Below, one piece after another: positions 39,508 to 45,337 of a DNA stretch of 45,337 nt. Each line of letters begins with the position of its first letter. Within the stretch, counting starts at the first letter, position 1. A program made the position numbers and the translations under genes. The stretch spans positions 1-45,337 of the forward strand of contig NZ_JACCPY010000030.1 of NCBI RefSeq assembly GCF_013426975.1, given 5' to 3'. The DNA is from Sphaerotilus sulfidivorans. GTDB lineage: Bacteria > Pseudomonadota > Gammaproteobacteria > Burkholderiales > Burkholderiaceae_C. The notes beneath the pieces were generated by a model that ran no database searches, was not told where the DNA came from, and worked only from the letters and a program-made list of their open reading frames with translations.

Positions 39508-41823
39508 TCAGCGCTTGCGAGGCAGCGCCCGCATGCCCCGCACGAGGTCAGCCGCCTGCGCCTTCACGTACACGGAGGTCACCCGCAGGTCCGAGTGCCC
39601 CAGCAGGCTCTGCAGGACTTGCGGCGGCATCTGCTTGATCGCCTCGTTGGCGAAGGTGTGGCGCAGCCAGTGCGTCGAGGCCCGCGTGAACTCGGCCGCC
39701 GGTGGCGCCCCTTCTCGCGTGGCCGCTTCGTTCGCGACGTACCTGAAGAAACGCCGCAGCAGCCCGTAGATCGCCGAGCGCTCCAGCGCGCCGTACCGAT
39801 CGGCCTGCGCGGGGCGCTCCCGGTCCACGAACGGCACGCCGCGCGCGTCCAAGTCCCGCCTCGGCGGCGGCCGCCTCAGGATCCCGATCAGGGGCCGCCA
39901 GGCCTGCAGGTGTTCTGTGCGCAGGGCATCCTGGAGCGCGTTGCTCGTGGGTTCCAATGCGTCTGCCCCCGGGCCAACCGCTGCCATGCGCTCGCCCGCA
40001 GCCGTGGTCGGCAGGCTGTTGGGCACCTGCACCCGCTTGACGGCATCCTCGAACCCCACCCCCGCGGCGTCCATGTCCGCGTGGTGTCGCTCCATCAGCA
40101 TCTTGATGTCATCGAACACCATCACCGTGCGCAGCTTGCCGCCCTTGCCGATCACGTCCAGCAGCCACGCGGACTCCCCGTCCACCAGTTCCTGCCGCAA
40201 ACCCTTCATCCGGGTCGTCGCCAGCTCCGACAGCCGCAGCCCCGTCGTGCTCGCGAGTTCGAGCAGCAACTGCAGCCGCCGCCGCGCCGGCGTGTCCGGC
40301 CGCTCCCGCAGCACCGCCATCGCGAACGACCACTGCGCCTCGTTCAGCGACCGGCGCACGTCGATGCTGGGTTTCACCAGCCCCAGCGTGCGGCCCAGGC
40401 CGGACATCGCGTTGGCGCGCAGGTAGCCCTTGTCGTGCATCGCCGCGAACAGCCCGCCGAGCACCGCGAACTCGTGGCGCTGGCTGTTGCGCCCCAGCGG
40501 CCCCCGGAACGGTCGCCATGCGGCGTCTTCTCGGCGCACCTTGCGCGGCTGCACCCAGTCCGGCGGCGGTGCCGTGACAAACGCCTGGTAGGCCTGCAGG
40601 TCCGGCTCCTGCAGCGACGACAGCGCCTTGCGCCGCACCTGCAGGCACCAGCGGTAGAACCGCTCGGCGATGCGGGCGTAGTCGCGCCGGGTCTGGCCCT
40701 GGTAGCGGCTCAGCCACTGCTGGATGGCCTGCACGTCGGTCTGGGCGCCCCAGACGTTGGTGTCAGGCGAGCGGAACAGGCCCTCGCGTCCGGAGAGCGC
40801 ATCCGGGAGGGCCACGTCCATGGCCGGGACCGCGACCGGCATCAGCGGATCCGTGCCGCCGACCGGGTCTGTCACCGGCGCACCTGCCAGGTCACGCTGG
40901 CGCAGCCGTGCGAGGTCGCTCTCGGGCCGCAGCGCCGAGTCCCGAATTGCCTGGTCCCCCTGCTGCGCGATCGGCACGAGCCACGCCACGAGCCGCGCGG
41001 CGCGCACCGCGCCCAGCCTTGACACCGTGCGGTGCCAGCGAAACCCCTGCAGGTTGATGTAGCGCACCAGGTCGCCCAGCGACTGCACCCCCACCCTGGC
41101 CAGTTCGCGCGGCAGGCCCGCGCCCAGCCAGAACCCGGTCTCGTCGTCCAGCCGCGCTTCGCGGGCCAGCACACGCTCCAGGGTGGCCAGCGCGTCGATC
41201 ACGGCGCGGCGCTGTGCCGGGTTCAGGCGCGGATTCACCTCGGAGTGAGCGGTCTCGGCCAAGCTGGCATGTACCGTGGCCGAGAGGACGGGGGCGGGCT
41301 CAGAGGAGATGGCGGGCATTGATCCCGACGTCGACGCTGGCGGTGCGTGGCCGAACGCCTCCTTATAGAGGTCGATCCACTCGGCCTGCGTATAAAAGTC
41401 TTCCTCGATGCCCGAGGCGCCGCAATGCGCGAACCGCCAGTCGTCCAGGGAGGGCGCGGCGGCAGTGGAGGCAGTGGCTGTTGGCGGCAAGGTGTACCGC
41501 CGTGCACCCCGGGCCGGCACGAAGTCCGGCAGCGCGCGCAGCGCCGGCAGCGCCACCGCCAGCTCGGCCGCGCACGCCTGCCGTGCCCCCGCGTGTTCGA
41601 TCGCCTCGACCACCTGGCGCAGGCGGCTGACAAAGTGCCGCCGGTCGCTCTGGCCTCCCGAGAACGCCAGGTAGCGCGTCCAGGCCTGCTCCAGTTCGAC
41701 GCCGTCGAGCAGCGCGCGCAGGAACGCGAAGTGGTGGCGCCCGAGGTGGCCCGCGTGTTCGTGCAGCAGCCGGGTCTGCGTGCCGCGTGGACGGCCGCGT
41801 GGGCGGTCTGGCGTCACGGTCAC
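39508..41823 (-). CDS. Large tyrosine recombinase (phage-integrase family, 771 aa)
   Basis: The C-terminal catalytic domain shows the tyrosine-recombinase set: Arg in STTGLRLSELATTRMKGL, Lys in IGKGGKLRTVMV, the HxxR box in THWLRHTFANEAI, His in LLGHSDLRVTS and the nucleophile Tyr in VYVKAQAADL. The central part (TRRDYARIAERFYRWCLQVR) is the core-binding domain. The first 350 residues are an extra N-terminal region of the DUF3701 type with HHFAFLRALLDGVELEQAWT. The start is GTG at 41823, overlapping the stop of the AAA gene as GTGA. It could resolve plasmid multimers or move an integrative unit; no att site was found. Confidence 0.87.
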   Translation of the reverse strand: MTVTPDRPRGRPRGTQTRLLHEHAGHLGRHHFAFLRALLDGVELEQAWTRYLAFSGGQSDRRHFVSRLRQVVEAIEHAGARQACAAELAVALPALRALPDFVPARGARRYTLPPTATASTAAAPSLDDWRFAHCGASGIEEDFYTQAEWIDLYKEAFGHAPPASTSGSMPAISSEPAPVLSATVHASLAETAHSEVNPRLNPAQRRAVIDALATLERVLAREARLDDETGFWLGAGLPRELARVGVQSLGDLVRYINLQGFRWHRTVSRLGAVRAARLVAWLVPIAQQGDQAIRDSALRPESDLARLRQRDLAGAPVTDPVGGTDPLMPVAVPAMDVALPDALSGREGLFRSPDTNVWGAQTDVQAIQQWLSRYQGQTRRDYARIAERFYRWCLQVRRKALSSLQEPDLQAYQAFVTAPPPDWVQPRKVRREDAAWRPFRGPLGRNSQRHEFAVLGGLFAAMHDKGYLRANAMSGLGRTLGLVKPSIDVRRSLNEAQWSFAMAVLRERPDTPARRRLQLLLELASTTGLRLSELATTRMKGLRQELVDGESAWLLDVIGKGGKLRTVMVFDDIKMLMERHHADMDAAGVGFEDAVKRVQVPNSLPTTAAGERMAAVGPGADALEPTSNALQDALRTEHLQAWRPLIGILRRPPPRRDLDARGVPFVDRERPAQADRYGALERSAIYGLLRRFFRYVANEAATREGAPPAAEFTRASTHWLRHTFANEAIKQMPPQVLQSLLGHSDLRVTSVYVKAQAADLVRGMRALPRKR

Positions 41824-43403
41824 CCGGCGAGGGTCTCGACCTCGAAACCCACGATGTTGCGGTCGACTCGGCTGAACTCCACGCCGATCAGGTGAACGGG
41901 CTCACCCCGGCCGCGGTACTTGTCCGCATAGCCCCGGTCGCGGATCTGCGCGAGGGCCTTGCCCTGGGGCACGAGTTCCACCACCTTGAACTCGAACACC
42001 CACACCGCCCCGGCCGCCAGCACCGTCATGTCGATGCGGCCCTTGTTCGTCGAGTCCTCGACCCGGATATCGAGCCCGAGCGCGGCGAAGTGGCTGTAGA
42101 ACACGCTGGCCCAGTAGCCTTCGAACTGGGCAATCGGACTGTTGCGGTACCAGTCGCTCGGGATGCTGGCGAAGAAGGCGTGGAACAGCTCGCGCAAGGC
42201 CGCCACGTCACCGGCCTGCAGCACGCGCCACAATCGGCTGATCTGCGCCTCGGAGGCGGCGGCGTCGCCCATGTAGCGCTTGAGCAGGCTGTCGTTGAGG
42301 CTGGCCTCCACCTCCAGGTTCGGGTACTTGAGCGTGAACTCCATGCGCCCCGGAATGGCACGCACCTGGCCGATGGTCAGGTAGCCGGCCTGGAACAGCA
42401 GCGCCTCGGGCTGCATCGTGTCCACGTCGAAGGTGGACAGCAAGGCCTCGCTGGCCACGATGCGACCCAGGTCCGGGGTGAAGATCCGGCGCTCGGCCAG
42501 CAGGTTGACCAGGAAGGTGGGCGTGCCCGTCTCGAACCAGTAGGGGTGGAACTCACGCCGGTCGAACAGCCGCAGCACATCGAAGGGGTTGTAGACACTG
42601 GTGCCGCGCCAGTTGTAGCCGTTGTACCAGCGCCGGATCTCCTCGCGGTCCAGCCCTGGCAGTTCTGGCGCGAAGACGGTGTCGATGTCCTCATCGGTGT
42701 AGCCGCACAGCGCGCTCCAGCGCGGGTCCAGCGTGATGTCGACCAGTTGGTTCAGACCCGAGAAGAGGCTGACCTTGCTGAACTTGGACACCCCCGTCAG
42801 GAAGACGAACTTCAGGTGCGGATCGGCCCCCTTGAGCACCGAGTACAGGTTGCGCAGCCCGTCGCGCATCTCAGCCGCCCTGGCCGGATCGGTGAGGTTG
42901 TCCAGAATGGGCTTGTCGTACTCGTCGACCAGCACCACCGCCGGCGCACCCTGCGTCAGGTGGGCCTGCTCGATCAGGTCAGCCAGGTCATCGGCCGTGT
43001 CGTCAGGGTCGATATCGGTCGGTCGGGGCAGGCCCAGGGCGGCGCGATTGCGGCGCAGGTTGCTCTGGATGCGCCGGTCCAGCTCAGCCCGGCTCTTGAG
43101 CATGCCATCGGCGAAGCTGATGCGGATGACCGGATGGCGCCGGGACCAGTCCCAGCGGGTCTCGGCGGCCAGCCCCTCGAACAGCGCGCCGTTGCCCTCG
43201 AACAGTTCCTTGAACGTGTCCACCAGCAGGCTCTTGCCGAAGCGGCGGGGACGGCTCAGGAAGAAGTACGAACCCGACTCGATCAGGTCGATGGCCAAGC
43301 CCGACTTGTCCACGTAGTAGCAGTCCTGGTCGCGCAACTTGGCCAGGGTCTGTATGCCGACGGGCAGCTTCTTGCGGGGCAGTGCGGGGGCGGCGGGGGG
43401 CAT
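41820..43403 (-). CDS. AAA-ATPase-like / PD-(D/E)XK nuclease protein (DUF1703 type, 527 aa)
   Basis: This two-domain protein begins, from Met at 43403 (MPPAAPALPRKKLP), with the AAA-ATPase_like domain: LRDQDCYYVDKSGLAIDLIE, the P-loop RPRRFGKS and Walker B AVVLVDEYDKPI. Then come FLTGVSKFSKVSLFSGLNQL and YNGYNWRGTSVYNPFDVL. The C-terminal PD-(D/E)XK nuclease domain has NKGRIDMTVLAAGAVWVFEF-KVV, with Asp, Glu and Lys. The upstream extension to 43565 has a different, Arg-rich composition and was rejected. The family is widespread in bacteria with no defined function, and transposon or defence roles have been suggested. It is coupled to the recombinase gene by GTGA. Confidence 0.88.
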   Translation of the reverse strand: MPPAAPALPRKKLPVGIQTLAKLRDQDCYYVDKSGLAIDLIESGSYFFLSRPRRFGKSLLVDTFKELFEGNGALFEGLAAETRWDWSRRHPVIRISFADGMLKSRAELDRRIQSNLRRNRAALGLPRPTDIDPDDTADDLADLIEQAHLTQGAPAVVLVDEYDKPILDNLTDPARAAEMRDGLRNLYSVLKGADPHLKFVFLTGVSKFSKVSLFSGLNQLVDITLDPRWSALCGYTDEDIDTVFAPELPGLDREEIRRWYNGYNWRGTSVYNPFDVLRLFDRREFHPYWFETGTPTFLVNLLAERRIFTPDLGRIVASEALLSTFDVDTMQPEALLFQAGYLTIGQVRAIPGRMEFTLKYPNLEVEASLNDSLLKRYMGDAAASEAQISRLWRVLQAGDVAALRELFHAFFASIPSDWYRNSPIAQFEGYWASVFYSHFAALGLDIRVEDSTNKGRIDMTVLAAGAVWVFEFKVVELVPQGKALAQIRDRGYADKYRGRGEPVHLIGVEFSRVDRNIVGFEVETLAG

Positions 43404-43714
43404 GGGGCAAGTGTAGTAGGGCAGGCCGCTGGCGAGACACCGCCCAAGCCGGGAAGTCGCGCCAAGCGTACTTACGGCCGGCCACGTCTGCCTGTTGGGG
43501 CCGTGCCGCCTCTGTGAGGCTCTAAAAGCACCTCTGTCAATCCGGCAGGTGCGCGATGAACCCATTTTTCTGACACCCTGAGAAGGGGGATTATCAGGGC
43601 GTTATTTGGTCAAGAAAAATGCGGCTGTGCCGGCCGATCGCTCACACAAGAGAAGTTGTGTTTAAGTTTCAAGCGAAGTTGTGTCCTATGCGTTCGGGTA
43701 CCGACCGAACCACC
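43404..43714. promoter_or_regulatory. Upstream region of the AAA-nuclease operon with a direct repeat
   Basis: This is the 311-bp gap between the AAA gene start and the truncated IS66. It has two near-identical 15-mers, CAAGAGAAGTTGTGT (43647-43661) and CAAGCGAAGTTGTGT (43670-43684), 23 bp apart and separated by TTAAGTTT. Such a pair could be an operator for the leftward operon. A further A+T-rich patch lies at 43590-43620. No gene was seen. Confidence 0.45.
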
Positions 43715-43942
43715 GTGAGCGGCCAGCGGTCCCCCGTCAGGCGCCCCTGATCAGTCCGGGATTTGCAGAGGCTGCCAGCGATGGGGTAACAAGTCGTCGA
43801 TGCGGCTGTTGAGGTGGGTGGGCAGCCGAGCGAGCACATCGCGCAGGTAGGCCCAGGGTTCGAGCCCGTTGAGCTTGGCCGACTGCACCAGGCTCATGAC
43901 CACGGCTGCACGCTGGCCGGCGAGTTCGCTGCCACAGAACAA
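43715..43942 (-). pseudogene. Truncated second IS66 copy (end plus TnpC C-terminus)
   Basis: The IS66 terminal repeat GTGAGCGGCCAGCGGTCCCC recurs at 43715, followed by the last ~63 codons of TnpC (ending LPTHLNSRIDDLLPHRWQPL-QIPD). Several mismatches to the full copy (for example GGGGTAACA for GAGGCAGCA near 43781) show that it is a related isoform and not a direct copy. The element is cut at 43942 by the IS3-family insertion. Confidence 0.9.
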
Positions 43943-43974
43943 TGAGGTGTCCTGTCAACAGTGGACAGTCGAAG

Positions 43975-44844
43975 TTAATGCGCAGAGCGCCGTGGTTGAT
44001 AGAACTGCCGAGCGAAGACGGCAGGAGGGAGGTAGCCGATGGCGCTGTGGCGACGCTGGCGGTTGTAGAAGACCTCGATCCACTCGGTGATCTCGGTAAT
44101 GGCCTGAGCGCGGGTGGCGAAGCGCCGATGGTGGACGAGTTCGTTCTTCAGACTGCCCCAGAAGCTCTCCATCGGGGCGTTGTCGTAGCAGTTGCCGCGA
44201 CGTGACATTGACGCCCGCATGCCCAGTGCATCGAGCGCGTGACGGTAGTCGCGAGCGCAATACTGGCTGCCCCGGTCGGAGTGGTGGATCAGCCCGGGCG
44301 GGGGTCTGCGCCGGGCATGGGCGTGGCCGAGCGCGCGCAAGCAGAGTTGCTGAGTCATGCGCTCGTCCATCGCGTAGCCGACGATCTCGCGGGTACACAT
44401 GTCCTTGAGCCCGGCCAGATAGAGCCAGCCCTCGTCGGTGCGGATATAGGTGAGATCGGTGAGCCAGACTTGGTCGGGTGCGCTGGCGGCGAAGTGCTGC
44501 TGCAGGAGGTTGTCGGCCACGGGCAGCGTGTGCTCGGAGTCCGTGGTGACGCGAAAGCAGCGCTTTTGCCGGCAACGCAGCGCCATCGTGCGGCGTAATC
44601 GATCCACCCGGTCGCGCCCGGCCTCGAAGCCCTGCGCCCGCAGCTCCACCAGCACCCGGCGCGTGCCATAGGTCTGGCGACTGGCCGCATGCACCCCTCG
44701 GATGGCCACCTTCAGCCGCTCGTCGTCGCGCCGACGGGCCGAGGCCGGCCGCTCGCACCAGGCGTAGTACCCACTGCGCGAGACCCCCAGCGCCGAGCAC
44801 AGCACCGCCACCGGATAGTCGTGTCGAGCCTGCAGCTCCTTCAT
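43975..44844 (-). CDS. IS3-family transposase OrfB (DDE catalytic part, 289 aa)
   Basis: This is the integrase-type catalytic part. HTH_21-like GVSRSGYYAWCERP and AASRQTYGTRRVLVELRAQG are followed by the rve core: VWLTDLTYIRTDEGWLYLAG (first Asp), HHSDRGSQYCARDYRHAL (second Asp) and CYDNAPMESFWGSLKNELVH (Glu). It overlaps OrfA by ATGA and is normally made as an OrfAB fusion by -1 frameshifting at T7 (44889-44895 on the plus strand, A7 in the message). The frame is intact. Confidence 0.95.
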   Translation of the reverse strand: MKELQARHDYPVAVLCSALGVSRSGYYAWCERPASARRRDDERLKVAIRGVHAASRQTYGTRRVLVELRAQGFEAGRDRVDRLRRTMALRCRQKRCFRVTTDSEHTLPVADNLLQQHFAASAPDQVWLTDLTYIRTDEGWLYLAGLKDMCTREIVGYAMDERMTQQLCLRALGHAHARRRPPPGLIHHSDRGSQYCARDYRHALDALGMRASMSRRGNCYDNAPMESFWGSLKNELVHHRRFATRAQAITEITEWIEVFYNRQRRHSAIGYLPPAVFARQFYQPRRSAH

Positions 44845-45152
44845 GACCGCGTACCTTGCAGCGACTCCTTCGCAAAGTACGCGGCCGCTTTTTTTACGAT
44901 TTCGCGCTCCATCTCCACCCGCGCCAGTTCCCTGCGCAGCCGGCTGACCTCGGCCTTCAGCTCCGCCACCGACGGCTCGGCCGCCTTCAGCGCCTGCTGA
45001 CCTCGACGCTGGCTGCTCGCCACCCAGTTGCTCAGCGAGCCCTTCGGTACGCCCACTCTCTGAGCCGCTTCCTGGTGTGACAGCTTCTGTTCCAGCACCA
45101 GCTTTACCGCTTCCGCCTTGAACTCTGCTGTGTAGCTTTGGTTCTTCTTCAT
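44841..45152 (-). CDS. IS3-family transposase OrfA (103 aa)
   Basis: This DNA-binding part has the helix-turn-helix [20 protein letters not shown] and [20 protein letters not shown] leucine-zipper-like helix ([20 protein letters not shown]) and the usual ending [16 protein letters not shown] follow. The slippery A7 lies in the IVKKAAA codons, so the OrfAB fusion would form there. It starts 58 bp inside the right IS end. Confidence 0.94.
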   Translation of the reverse strand: MKKNQSYTAEFKAEAVKLVLEQKLSHQEAAQRVGVPKGSLSNWVASSQRRGQQALKAAEPSVAELKAEVSRLRRELARVEMEREIVKKAAAYFAKESLQGTRS

Positions 45153-45210
45153 CTTCTTTTCCGTCGTGTCACTGGGTCAAGTGAGTGTCCACGGAAGTCA
45201 GGCTACCTCA

Positions 45211-45337
45211 GCGACGGCTCGACTTCGTCATCGGACGGGCAGCGCTTCCGCGCCGGCGGCCAGGCCGAGCGCACCGGCCACGTCAACCTGAAGTACGGCA
45301 CCGAGCCGGGTCGGATGTTCTACACCCACCTCTCCGA
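45211..45337 (+). pseudogene. Tn3 tnpA fragment, right window end (inverted copy of 1-127)
   Basis: The plus strand codes [16 protein letters not shown] and later [15 protein letters not shown], the same TnpA segment as at the left end but in the opposite direction. It starts exactly at the IS3 end, so in this copy the upstream part of tnpA is replaced by the IS. As it is only 127 bp and flush with the window end, the rest of the gene lies outside. Confidence 0.9.

Larger units (their letters stand above)
43943..45210 (-). mobile_element. IS3-family insertion sequence (1,268 bp)
   Basis: The ends are TGAGGTGTCCTG...GTGGACA (from 43943) and TGAGGTAGCCTG...GTGGACA (in from 45210), imperfect inverted repeats of the same layout. 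OrfA and OrfB overlap with an A7 slippery site. No target duplication is present: the left flank is IS66 (GAACAA) and the right flank is Tn3 tnpA (GCGACG). So the two flanks were joined by recombination between IS copies, by deletion, or by assembly. Confidence 0.88.

Noticed and set aside
41787-43517. 576-codon open frame on the plus strand
   Set aside because: It is antisense to the AAA-nuclease gene, which has clear domains. The frame has none.
43943-45210. Target duplication of the IS3 element
   Set aside because: The flanks (GAACAA and GCGACG) share no 3-5 bp repeat and belong to different elements.

Overview
The window reads as a large piece of a mobilisable plasmid from a GC-rich betaproteobacterium, probably Burkholderiales. 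This host call is an inference. It rests on strongly GC-biased codon use, on an H-NS-like protein of the short Burkholderia/Bordetella type, and on the style of the Rep and Par proteins. The plasmid interpretation itself is well supported: a Rep initiator with iterons, parA/parB with four palindromic parS-like sites, and a relaxase with an accessory protein all lie within 9-21 kb.

Layout, left to right. 1-2895 is one end of a Tn3-family transposon (tnpA cut by the window edge, res region, tnpR, terminal inverted repeat). 3267-5864 carries an SOS-box-preceded umuD-umuC pair, tail to tail with a small hypothetical gene and an H-NS gene. 6006-6586 holds relics (a C-terminal copy of the next gene and an IS66 tnpB scrap). 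6587-11562 is a minus-strand mobilisation region: LPD7-type relaxase, ribbon-helix-helix accessory protein, a hairpin-rich oriT candidate and several unrecognised plasmid genes. 12001-16078 is a plus-strand cassette: XRE regulator, Lon-like AAA+ ATPase without a protease domain, and two different metallophosphoesterases. 16286-20765 is the replication/partition core. 20890-22354 is a graveyard with a decayed hsdM and a decayed YhcG nuclease.

22548-36024 is a defence island built of two divergent operons. Leftward runs a translationally coupled type I restriction operon: a one-TRD half-HsdS, HsdM, a RhuM-like remnant, full HsdS, a YhcG/DUF1016 nuclease, HsdR and a YgjP-like metallopeptidase. 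Rightward runs a three-gene operon with ATGA overlaps: a metallo-beta-lactamase-fold protein, a single-chain E2-E1-JAB ubiquitin-like conjugation/deconjugation protein, and a patatin-like phospholipase. The 102-bp divergent promoter carries two copies of the same dyad, GCATCA-N7-TGATGC, 72 bp apart, so both operons may be under one repressor. The E2-E1-JAB/MBL/patatin module has the pieces of a type II CBASS (conjugation, JAB and patatin effector) but no CD-NTase. It is the best candidate here for an undescribed system.

36081-38669 is an intact IS66-family element with a perfect 8-bp target duplication. 39209-43403 is a minus-strand group: AAA-ATPase/PD-(D/E)XK protein, a large tyrosine recombinase and an orphan HigA-type antitoxin. 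43715-45210 is a truncated second IS66 end cut by an IS3-family element. The last 127 bp are an exact inverted copy of the first 127 bp (Tn3 tnpA). That length equals a common assembler k-mer, so the window is probably a contig that ran into the same tnpA repeat at both ends.
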